Shown: in pieces, positions 1 through 7,329 of the stretch
Layout: each line of letters starts with the position of its first letter
Numbering within the stretch: the first letter of the stretch is position 1
NCBI RefSeq assembly: GCF_002079305.1
Contig: NZ_CP015039.1
Span: forward strand, 2,712,001 to 2,776,000
Length of the DNA stretch: 64,000 bases
Direction of reading: 5' to 3'
DNA from: Rhodovulum sp. P5
Lineage (GTDB): Bacteria; Pseudomonadota; Alphaproteobacteria; Rhodobacterales; Rhodobacteraceae
Program-made: the position numbers and the translations under genes
Notes under the pieces: model-generated
Told to the model about the DNA's origin: nothing
The model's database searches: none
The model's input: only the letters and a program-made list of their open reading frames with translations

Positions 1-2093
1 GCGTTCTCGGCCATGGTGACAAAACGTTCGTTTGCCAGACGGGCTGCCTTGACGGCCTCTTCGGCCCGTTGTTCGGCTTCGACCTGATCGGTCACGTCGT
101 GAACGCTGCCATATGAAATGACCGATCCGTCAGCTTGCGCATGCGGAAGCGAGGCGATGATGATCCAGCGCAGTCCCTTTTCGGGATGCTGCACCCGGAC
201 CTTTTCCTTGAACGGGGTGAGGTGCCCGATTGATTCCGCCGCCTTCGTCGCGATCCGTTCGACATCCTCGGCAACGACGTTCTTCAGGTTTGCCCGGGCA
301 TCGAACCGGATCTCGTCGGGACAAGAACCGAACAGGTCTGGCATGTTCGCGCTGAAATAGGGGAACTCGGCGCGCCCGTCAGGCCATGTCCGGCGTTCGA
401 ACACTGCGCCGGGGATGTTGTCGACGAGATTGCTCAGGCGCATTTGCGCCTGCCGGGCCGCCTCTGCCGCCTGGGCCAGGTCTTCCTCGCTTTGCTTGAC
501 ATGTTCGATATCGGTCATGCTGCCGCAAATCAGCAGCGGCAACCCATCGGCCGATCTGTCGACCTTCTTGGCCATCGCGCTGAACCAGCACCATGTTCCA
601 TCGGCCCGGCGCATGCGGAAACTGTGGGTGTAGGCGTCGATCTCGCCACGATCCAGGGCATGGAAATCAGCCGCCGCCTGCTTGAGGTCGTCGGGATGGA
701 TCATGGTACGCAGCTTCGGCCGGTCGATCACGAAATCGGGGCCGTAGCCCAGTATCGTGGCCATGTGATCGGCGATCTTGCCCTGGTCCGATCCCGGATA
801 GCGATACCAGGGCACCACATTGCTGTTTTCCGTCGAGTGGCGCAGGACATCGGCGGCCTCTTGCGCTTGCGCGCGCGCGATATGCGCCTCTTCCAGCGCG
901 GCGGCCAGTTTGTCCGCGGCGCTTTTTCGTTCCGAAATGTCGAAGGTGACACCGCAGATCAGGGCTGCTTCTCCCGGGCCGGCATGCGGGAACGGTCTGG
1001 CCACCGACGTGCACCAGACCCAGTGACCGTCCCGGTGCAAAAGGCGGAAATCGGCCTTCGCCTCGGGGCTTTGGCCCTCGGCCAGCGCCCCCAGTTCCTT
1101 TTGTACCAAGGGCACGTCATCGGGATGAATCAGCTCGAATATCCCGGCAAAACTCTTGGGCAATTCTGCGCCCGTGCGCCCGGTGATCGTTCCGAACTGA
1201 TCGTTTCGGGTGAATTCGCCCGTTGCGGGGTTCAGGACCCATGGGGCAATCCCGGCGTGGTGGGTCGCAACATAGAGGAGGCGCTCGTTCATCTTCGCCG
1301 TTGCAAGGGCTGCGCCTAGGCGATCCTCGGTCTCCTTGCGTGCCGAAATCTCCGTCAGGTTGCCACAGACGAGCGGCGCGGCGCCCGCTTCGGTGCGTGC
1401 ATAGACCCGCGCGAATGCCTGAAACCACTTGTAGGACCCATCCTTGCAGCGAAGGCGATAGTCGATGTCGTAGCTGTCGGACTCTCCGGCCAGCAACCGT
1501 TCCATCTTTTCGATGGCGGCTGCGCGGTCGTCGCCATGCAGGCGGTCGCGCACCCAGTCGCTGTCAAGCGCCACCTCGAACGGGTCAAAGCCGAGAAGTT
1601 GGAAATGGGCTTCGGTGGCCCGCATCTGGCGCGTGGACGGATCGAGAACCCATTGGGCGAAGCCCGCATCCTTCGCGGCCGCGCGCAGCATGTCGCAATG
1701 TCCGGGATCCTGTTCGGCCAGCGGCGCCGATCCTTCGTCATGTCCGGATAGCGGACCTTCCAACTCGACCATGATCGCGATGTTCTGGCCGCCCTCCACG
1801 ACCGGCGAGAGTGCGAGGCGCCACGGCTCCTGTCCGGCGTTAAATGCGATTTGCAGGTCATGTTCCGCCCGTGCCCCGTTGGTCAGCGACCGGGTCGCAG
1901 AGGTCAGCACCGCGGCATCGTCGCCCACGACCAACGCGCTGCACGGTCTTCCTACAAGGCCAGCGCCGGGGCCTCCAAGGGTACGTTCTGCCGAAGGGCT
2001 GGCCGCCAGAATTATGCCGGTCTTCGACAGGATCAGATAGGGGCGGGTCCGTGACAGGTCGGGGCCGGGGGAAACACTCTGACGGGGGGGCAT
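1..2093 (-). CDS. Multi-PAS sensory protein, 3' end beyond window
   Basis: The open frame enters from the left edge and begins at ATG 2093 (MPPRQSVSPG), with an in-frame stop just upstream at 2103-2105. About 697 codons are visible, and they form at least five successive PAS/PAC units. Each unit ends in a PAC-like segment such as LVCGNLTEISARKETEDR, LICGVTFDISERK, LICGSMTDIEHVKQSEEDL or SYGSVHDVTDQVEAEQRAEE, followed by a short alanine-rich helical linker. No membrane segment or signal peptide is seen, so the visible part is probably cytoplasmic. The output domain (histidine kinase or GGDEF/EAL) lies outside the window. The base composition matches the host side rather than the neighbouring element. 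The five-PAS architecture is certain from the translation; the ligand and output are unknown. It is the last host gene before the mobile element. Confidence 0.85.
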   Translation of the reverse strand, partial: MPPRQSVSPGPDLSRTRPYLILSKTGIILAASPSAERTLGGPGAGLVGRPCSALVVGDDAAVLTSATRSLTNGARAEHDLQIAFNAGQEPWRLALSPVVEGGQNIAIMVELEGPLSGHDEGSAPLAEQDPGHCDMLRAAAKDAGFAQWVLDPSTRQMRATEAHFQLLGFDPFEVALDSDWVRDRLHGDDRAAAIEKMERLLAGESDSYDIDYRLRCKDGSYKWFQAFARVYARTEAGAAPLVCGNLTEISARKETEDRLGAALATAKMNERLLYVATHHAGIAPWVLNPATGEFTRNDQFGTITGRTGAELPKSFAGIFELIHPDDVPLVQKELGALAEGQSPEAKADFRLLHRDGHWVWCTSVARPFPHAGPGEAALICGVTFDISERKSAADKLAAALEEAHIARAQAQEAADVLRHSTENSNVVPWYRYPGSDQGKIADHMATILGYGPDFVIDRPKLRTMIHPDDLKQAAADFHALDRGEIDAYTHSFRMRRADGTWCWFSAMAKKVDRSADGLPLLICGSMTDIEHVKQSEEDLAQAAEAARQAQMRLSNLVDNIPGAVFERRTWPDGRAEFPYFSANMPDLFGSCPDEIRFDARANLKNVVAEDVERIATKAAESIGHLTPFKEKVRVQHPEKGLRWIIIASLPHAQADGSVISYGSVHDVTDQVEAEQRAEEAVKAARLANERFVTMAEN

Positions 2094-2339
2094 GCGGCAT
2101 ACTCAACTGAAAAGTCCTGTCGCCGAGTGATCGGACGGGCGTCTTAACACCAGCCTTAGGAGCTGGTCAAATGGCCTTTCCGAATTGCGCGATAGAGTAC
2201 GCCAGAGCACGATAAGCACCTGAAATTCATTGATTTTCAGAACTTGCACTCCGAAGTCTCTATCCGAGAATACGCCTTGATTTCCGCCCGCTCACTTGCG
2301 TGTCGCTTGCGCGAAATCGGGTCTTCGAAGGGCCGGAGC
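2094..2339. other. Left junction region of the element (intergenic)
   Basis: This gap separates the host sensor gene from the recombinase and must contain or lie near the left attachment site if the element ends here. A hairpin with a 6-bp stem (ACCAGC/GCTGGT) and a 7-nt loop CTTAGGA lies at 2149-2167. It resembles a tRNA-Leu(UAG) anticodon arm, but no other tRNA part is present. I searched for a copy of the 3' part of the tRNA-Arg at the right end and found none longer than 8 bp (CTCTATCC). An upstream in-frame extension of the recombinase to 2244 is possible but lacks a good ribosome-binding site. Confidence 0.4.
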
Positions 2340-3662
2340 ATGAGCAAACTGACGAAACGATTTGTAGAGTCCGTAACACCAAGAAGCAAAGGCCATGTCG
2401 TATGGGACGACGAATTGCCGTGTTTCGGTCTTCGTGTCTATCCCTCCGGCAAACGAAGTTACCTCCTGCAGTATAGAGCTAAAGGTCGCTCGCGGCGATA
2501 TACGATCGGGCTACACGGCATTTGGACGCCGGAGACTGCACGGCGGGAAGCGAAGGCCTTGCTTGGGCAGATTGCGCAAGGAGAAGATCCTGCAACCGAA
2601 AGAGAGGAGGAAAGGCACGCCGTCACCGTCAGACAACTTTGTGAACAATACATCGCTGACATGGAGGCTGGCCTCATTCTCGGCAAAGGCGGACGGCCGA
2701 AGAAGCCCAAAACGATCGAAACGGACATCGGTCGCATTCGCCGGCACATCATCCCGTTGCTCGGCACACGGAGGATCAAGGACATCACCAAGCCGGATAT
2801 GAACAATCTCATGAAGGACATCATCGCCGGAAAAACGCGTGTTGTGATGAAGACGAAGAAGTTGCGTGGCAAAGCAATCGTCACAGGCGGTCCTGGCACC
2901 GCGATCCGCACAATGGGTCTCCTCGGCGGCATCTTCACCTACGCGATCGAAGCGGGGATCATCGACCAAAACCCGACGCACGGCCTCAAGAAGCCCAGAT
3001 ACAAGGTGCGGGATAGGCGGTTGAGCGAAGCAGAGTACCGAACGCTGGGTCAACTTCTCAAGGACGTGCAGCATGACAGCCACTATGGCATCCACGCCGA
3101 GATCCTTCGTCTCATCGCCCTGACCGGCTGCAGGCGTGGCGAGATAATCAGTCTGCGGTGGAGCGAGGTCGACATCGAAGGCAGTTGCCTGCGTCTGAAA
3201 GACAGCAAGGAAGGCGCATCCGTGCGACCGGTCGGCCTTCCGGTTGTCGACTATCTTGAGGCAGCGCGCCTGAAACGGAACGGAACCTTCGTCTTTCCCG
3301 GTCAGGGTGAGGACAACGCCGTTGGGAACTTCCCGCAGAGCTGGAAAAAGCTGTTCGCCGACACGCCTCTTTGGGATGTGACGCCGCATGTCCTGCGGCA
3401 CAGCTTCGCTAGCATCGCCAACGACCTCGGCTTCACCGAAATCACGATCGCTGCGCTGATCGGACACGCCAAAGGCTCCGTTACGAGCAAATACGTCCAC
3501 ACGCTCGACTCGACCCTGATCATGGCAGCCGACACAGTGTCTGGGTACGTGAAGGCGCTTCTCGACGGTGTGGAATTTAGAAGGAACACATATACGCTCG
3601 ACCGGCAGACACGCAGGAACGCGATTAACGACATGCTCATCGAGGCGCGCCCATACACCTAA
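2340..3662 (+). CDS. int: P4-type tyrosine recombinase (integrase)
   Basis: This 440-residue site-specific recombinase would integrate and excise the element. The N-terminal 85 residues form the DUF4102 arm-binding domain, and a core-binding region follows. The C-terminal catalytic domain carries the expected residues: Arg in ALTGCRRGEIISLRW (about residue 265), HVLRH (about 349-353), a His in LIGHAKG and the nucleophilic Tyr in SKYVHTL (about 384). ATG 2340 is preferred because AAGGG lies 7 nt upstream and the family start MSKLTKRFVES fits; the longer frame from 2244 adds 32 unlike residues. It is transcribed away from the left junction, as is usual for P4-type integrases. The gene looks intact. 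Confidence 0.93.
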   Translation: MSKLTKRFVESVTPRSKGHVVWDDELPCFGLRVYPSGKRSYLLQYRAKGRSRRYTIGLHGIWTPETARREAKALLGQIAQGEDPATEREEERHAVTVRQLCEQYIADMEAGLILGKGGRPKKPKTIETDIGRIRRHIIPLLGTRRIKDITKPDMNNLMKDIIAGKTRVVMKTKKLRGKAIVTGGPGTAIRTMGLLGGIFTYAIEAGIIDQNPTHGLKKPRYKVRDRRLSEAEYRTLGQLLKDVQHDSHYGIHAEILRLIALTGCRRGEIISLRWSEVDIEGSCLRLKDSKEGASVRPVGLPVVDYLEAARLKRNGTFVFPGQGEDNAVGNFPQSWKKLFADTPLWDVTPHVLRHSFASIANDLGFTEITIAALIGHAKGSVTSKYVHTLDSTLIMAADTVSGYVKALLDGVEFRRNTYTLDRQTRRNAINDMLIEARPYT

Positions 3663-3700
3663 TCAGCGTTCTCGATGCCAACACTGATAGCTCACTAACC

Positions 3701-3735
3701 GTTATATTTGACTGCTAAATTACCTATGGACGTCA
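3701..3735 (+). promoter_or_regulatory. Copy of the hipB upstream sequence
   Basis: These 35 bp match 27 of 35 positions of the sequence directly upstream of hipB (15729-15763, minus strand). The match includes a shared ATATTTGA block, a shared TAAATTA block and a shared CGTCA. It lies in the AT-rich gap after the integrase, with a CTGACAGTCAG inverted repeat just downstream. No gene follows on the same strand. It may be a second HipB operator or a relic of a lost toxin-antitoxin locus. Confidence 0.4.
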
Positions 3736-3869
3736 TATCTGACAGTCAGTATTTAGTTTGGCGCCTTTAGCGACCATGCGCCTATTAGACTATGAGTGCG
3801 CTCAAAAGACCATTGCCTTGGCGCGTTCAAGTCATCTCCATCGCTTCAACACAACGAAGATTGCGCCTC

Positions 3870-5036
3870 TTAAGCGGATTCTTCGTCGGGCTGTGAGCTC
3901 TCCGAGTCTCTCATCTCCATCTCTGTATCATGTAGTTGCTGCTTGATATTCGCGACCAAGGCATTGCCACCTGCTTCTCGCGCTTCGTGCATAATGGAAG
4001 CAACCGCACTCATGATCCGCGAAACGGTGCCGTTGAATTCTTGATCCACCTCCAACTGTTTCGGCTGCATAAGATTGCGGACAGATATCTTGGCGATACG
4101 GTCCTTTGCGGTCGGATGGGTCTCCGCGACGGTTGAACCATTTCCGTCCCGACTTTCAAACGCCCGCAGGATCTCAAGTGCAAGCAACATCAGGGAAGCA
4201 CCTGCACAGGTTCTTGTGTATGGGTTCGAAAGCAGCGGAAACGGCTCGAACTCAAGCCGCTCGCAGACCTTCGCCGCAAATGCATCGGCCTGGAACTCCT
4301 GCATCTTGGGATCTTCATCGATACTGCGATGGCTCAGGACATGGTGACCAAACTCGTGAGCAATGGTGAAATACTCCATTGCCCAGGCGACCTGCTCAAA
4401 TAGGTGAAACTCCATCGGCGATGACGGGCGAAATGGTACGAGAACGTGCGTACCAGTCCCTGAGAAGGACACGAAGATCCGAAACCAGTAGAGAACAACC
4501 GTTGGGTTCTTGAGTAGCAACTCGCGATCGTCTTTCGGGCTCGAACCTGGAGAGGTCCAATGCGCGATATCGGCGTAAAGTGTTCGAGTGTAGGCCCTTG
4601 CGACAAGTCCGCACCATCTGAAGAGGAACGAACTCACCGACAGAATGCCCTCATCAGTCATGATCACATTGGTGAGTGACGCAGAAACGCCCGCCACTGG
4701 ATCAATCGCAATCTCGACCTTTTCGTGAGATATGTCTCCTGTTTCAGAAATCGCCTGTCGAACGCGGTCCGAAAGGTGCTTCAATCTGTATTCAATGCCG
4801 GGCCCAACTCCAGGACTGTTTACATTCTCCAACTCCCCGTGAAGGCGTTCTGCATCGTTGCGCCGCTCGATTTGAGCTTCCGACCAGCCGGCATCTCTCA
4901 AAGCACTAATGGTCAACTCTCGCTGTGCAGCCTCACCTTTTTCGTCGGACTCGTGCATCGTCGCATTCAGGTCTACGGCGGCCCTTTCGAACATCTGCGC
5001 CCATAGATCACGCGCCGCGCCATTCCTTTGTTTCAT
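3870..5036 (-). CDS. HExxH metallopeptidase, M48-like
   Basis: A 388-residue protein with a zinc-peptidase signature: HEFGHH at about residue 227, a downstream glutamate in QEFQADAFAAK about 20 residues later as the likely third ligand, and a C-terminal THPTAKDRIAKI segment like the HPxxxxRI motif of M48 peptidases. The N-terminal 100 residues are charged and helical. No strong transmembrane segments are seen, unlike HtpX or Ste24, so a soluble enzyme is likely. It is the last gene of a four-gene minus-strand operon and starts within the stop codon of the DUF7002 gene (ATGA overlap). The substrate is unknown; by analogy with peptidases in conflict systems it could process a partner protein, which is inference. 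Confidence 0.7.
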   Translation of the reverse strand: MKQRNGAARDLWAQMFERAAVDLNATMHESDEKGEAAQRELTISALRDAGWSEAQIERRNDAERLHGELENVNSPGVGPGIEYRLKHLSDRVRQAISETGDISHEKVEIAIDPVAGVSASLTNVIMTDEGILSVSSFLFRWCGLVARAYTRTLYADIAHWTSPGSSPKDDRELLLKNPTVVLYWFRIFVSFSGTGTHVLVPFRPSSPMEFHLFEQVAWAMEYFTIAHEFGHHVLSHRSIDEDPKMQEFQADAFAAKVCERLEFEPFPLLSNPYTRTCAGASLMLLALEILRAFESRDGNGSTVAETHPTAKDRIAKISVRNLMQPKQLEVDQEFNGTVSRIMSAVASIMHEAREAGGNALVANIKQQLHDTEMEMRDSESSQPDEESA

Positions 5037-5704
5037 TCGAGCACACTGACGACCTGGGTGCCTCGCTTAACAACCGCGCGCTTTACATGGTCGCGAATGT
5101 CTTCAACCGAGTGATCAACGGCCAACTCAACCACACGTTCTTTGCGACCTCTCCGTTCCCGCCAGTGGGCATAGGGATAATCTGAGATGCGCGCGAAGAT
5201 CGTTTCATCGCGTGGATGTGGCATGGGCTTGGTACAACCGCTGTTGATAGGACAAAGCCAAATCGCCTCCCTATGCGCCTCGATTAGCGATCGCGTATCG
5301 ACCTCAAGAACGTCGTGCTCCTGGTCTCGGTAAGCCTTCGCATTTGTCAGCTTATGGAGGCGGTCCTCCGAGAGCCAAAAGAAAGCTTTCGCGTTCAGCA
5401 ATTCATACCAATCCGCTGGCGAGAGGCGTTCGGGCAAAGCCCGCCTTAGCCCCGCATCGCTCATCGGAATTTGGTCCCGCACGACGGCTCGTGGAAGACC
5501 GTCGCCCGTCACTTCGACGCTTTCGGGCCGATGTTGGCTTTCGATCTTAGTTCGTTTTGGTGGCTGGACGGCGTAGTGGTCCAAGAGCGCACTGGTACTT
5601 AGCAGACCATATTGCTTGATCGACTCCCATGAGCCTCGTTCCGCCATGTGATACAGCGTCGGGCAGTTCGCGATCAATTCTTCAAGTTCCTCTTCGTTCA
5701 CCAC
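5033..5704 (-). CDS. DUF7002/DarT-like protein, putative ADP-ribosyltransferase fold
   Basis: A 223-residue protein. Its N-terminus reads LYHMAERGSWESIKQYGLLS, the pattern LYH-x(8-10)-I-x-xGLLS seen at the start of DUF7002 and DarT-type proteins with an ADP-ribosyltransferase-like fold. Later segments KAFFWLSEDRLHKL and VLEVDTRSLI are also typical of DUF7002. I cannot identify a catalytic glutamate with confidence. The start is GTG 5704, 7 nt inside the 3' end of the kinase-PurZ gene, and the stop overlaps the peptidase start. An encoded macro domain two genes upstream makes a toxin/antidote relation like DarT/DarG attractive, but this is inference from family resemblance and context. Confidence 0.6.
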   Translation of the reverse strand: MVNEEELEELIANCPTLYHMAERGSWESIKQYGLLSTSALLDHYAVQPPKRTKIESQHRPESVEVTGDGLPRAVVRDQIPMSDAGLRRALPERLSPADWYELLNAKAFFWLSEDRLHKLTNAKAYRDQEHDVLEVDTRSLIEAHREAIWLCPINSGCTKPMPHPRDETIFARISDYPYAHWRERRGRKERVVELAVDHSVEDIRDHVKRAVVKRGTQVVSVLE

Positions 5705-7329
5705 GCTCTCCGATCAATGACGTTGCGCCAGTTAAAATCTGTCGACAGCAGCGAAACCGGCCGACCTGATATTCTCTCGATCTCTTCGACGAAACTGATT
5801 GTGTCTTCAGAAAGCTGCTCAAAGCGAAATGCCTTTCGGTTTTTAACATCGAAATAATCGACAAATGTGAGGGCGATATCCGTCGGCCCGTTTAGCTGAA
5901 CCGAGTCGCGAAACTGGAGCCAGTCGAACTCCGCGATCCGTCGCGGCCTGTCGGTGGTGGTCGTGCGCTCGGTCTTCTCAAGTTCCTCCAGCGGAATGCC
6001 ACTGCGCCGATGGATTTCCGCCATATCGACCTCGTGCGCCAGCGGACCGGAGGGGCCGCCCACCCGGATCGGATAGGTACGACAAACCATGATTACCTTC
6101 CGGACGTTTGAAGGCGCAATGCCAGCATCGGCAAGACAACCCGACACAGTCGTATCTCTAGTCGTTACATGGGGGTAGTCGCCGTGGTGAAGGCTTAGGC
6201 CAGTGCCCTGCGTGCCCTCCAAGAGGATGCGCTGTCCCGCCACCATCGCGTCTGCCAAGATCTGACGAGCGCTTCCCAGGTAAGGTTGGAGGACATCACA
6301 GTCGCGGGCAAGAAAGGCCGCCTTCTCCTCTTTGTAATCCGACCGACCAGTCATCTTGCGGGCAGAAGCGACGCCAACGCCTTGCGCCGTCGAGCTGATG
6401 CTACCGAACCGCTTTTCTTCCTCTTTCCGATCCTCATCGGTGATGATCATCGCGCGCGGGTCGATGGTGAGTCTGGCTGAATCAATCTTGTGCTCGGCGA
6501 TCTCTTCGAGCAGCTTCTTCGGGTAGATTACCGCACCTGGACCGAGCAGTAACTTCGCATTCGGGGCTCGCTGCGTGCCCGAAGGAAGGTGATAGTATTT
6601 TTCCGGCTTGGGCTCTGCATAAACTTGGTGGCCCGCGTTTGGCCCGCCAACACGCACCAGGAGGTCATATTCCGGCGCGATGTGACCAACGATGTTCCCC
6701 TTACCTTCACTTCCAAACTGGCCGCCGATGAGCACATCGACCACGGCGTCATTCGAACGCGGATAAAGATTGAGGAGCGCGGTAGCTCGAACGAGAACCG
6801 CTTCTTCATTGCAGCGGTCAGTCGAAACAACAATATCGGCGATGTCAGCGAGCTTCTCGATCTCCCGCTCCGTGCGGTTGCGCTTCAGCTCATCGTATGC
6901 AACCGCCTCGTCGTCCTCTCTGCTGCGCCCTTCGTAACGCTTTCGCAGTTCCTCGTCCGTGGCGGTCAAATGGATGTGATGGACCTCGGCACCGTATGCC
7001 CGTCGGATCGCCTCGATCTGACCCGGGATGCGGACAGAATCGACGACGTAGAGACCTTTTGGGGTTTGCCCCGTCGCATACGTGTCGATCGAACGCTGGA
7101 GGGCTTCGCCGACCCATGCGCCGCCGTCCTTCCTGTCGAGCCTCTGTCCCGCCAGCTGCAACGCTTTGCGTTCCGACTTGGTCTTGGGCGCCTTCTTCAG
7201 AATGAGCTCGCGCGTCTTGATGATCTTCGCGCCATGCCTTTCCTTGAGCAGTCGCACCAGAGCCGACTTGCCGGAGCAGATGGGTCCGGAAAGCAGAACG
7301 ACACGAAGATTTACGCTCGCGCCCCCCAA
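5698..7329 (-). CDS. Nucleotide kinase fused to PurZ-like adenylosuccinate synthetase
   Basis: A 543-residue fusion. Residues 1 to about 195 form a P-loop kinase (GPICSGKS at 15-22; lid-like Arg-rich segment near 131-155) resembling nucleoside monophosphate kinases. Residues about 199-543 are an adenylosuccinate synthetase domain with GGQFGSEGKGN (202-212), GGPNAGH (His234), EGTQGT...HHGDYPHVT (about 370-385) and DRPRRIAEFDW. Two PurA-diagnostic residues differ: the catalytic Asp of GDEGKGK is Ser207, as in phage PurZ (2-aminodeoxyadenylosuccinate synthetase), and the TKLD guanine-recognition motif reads TFVD (about 488). The domain (345 residues) is also nearer to PurZ than to PurA (about 430) in length. 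The start is TTG, immediately after the stop of the upstream gene. The dGMP-like substrate and ATP use are inference from known PurZ enzymes. Confidence 0.85.
   Translation of the reverse strand: MGGASVNLRVVLLSGPICSGKSALVRLLKERHGAKIIKTRELILKKAPKTKSERKALQLAGQRLDRKDGGAWVGEALQRSIDTYATGQTPKGLYVVDSVRIPGQIEAIRRAYGAEVHHIHLTATDEELRKRYEGRSREDDEAVAYDELKRNRTEREIEKLADIADIVVSTDRCNEEAVLVRATALLNLYPRSNDAVVDVLIGGQFGSEGKGNIVGHIAPEYDLLVRVGGPNAGHQVYAEPKPEKYYHLPSGTQRAPNAKLLLGPGAVIYPKKLLEEIAEHKIDSARLTIDPRAMIITDEDRKEEEKRFGSISSTAQGVGVASARKMTGRSDYKEEKAAFLARDCDVLQPYLGSARQILADAMVAGQRILLEGTQGTGLSLHHGDYPHVTTRDTTVSGCLADAGIAPSNVRKVIMVCRTYPIRVGGPSGPLAHEVDMAEIHRRSGIPLEELEKTERTTTTDRPRRIAEFDWLQFRDSVQLNGPTDIALTFVDYFDVKNRKAFRFEQLSEDTISFVEEIERISGRPVSLLSTDFNWRNVIDRRAW

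Noticed and set aside
2149..2167. Hairpin resembling a tRNA-Leu(UAG) anticodon arm, possibly an attachment-site relic
   Set aside because: No neighbouring tRNA sequence and no second copy in the window; a 6-bp stem with 7-nt loop is too short to support the claim.
2265..2272. CTCTATCC shared with the tRNA-Arg D-arm region as a possible left attachment core
   Set aside because: Eight base pairs occur by chance in a window of this size, and the flanks do not match.
5698..7329. Housekeeping purA carried on the element
   Set aside because: Catalytic Asp replaced by Ser, guanine-recognition Lys missing, domain about 85 residues shorter, and a fused kinase.
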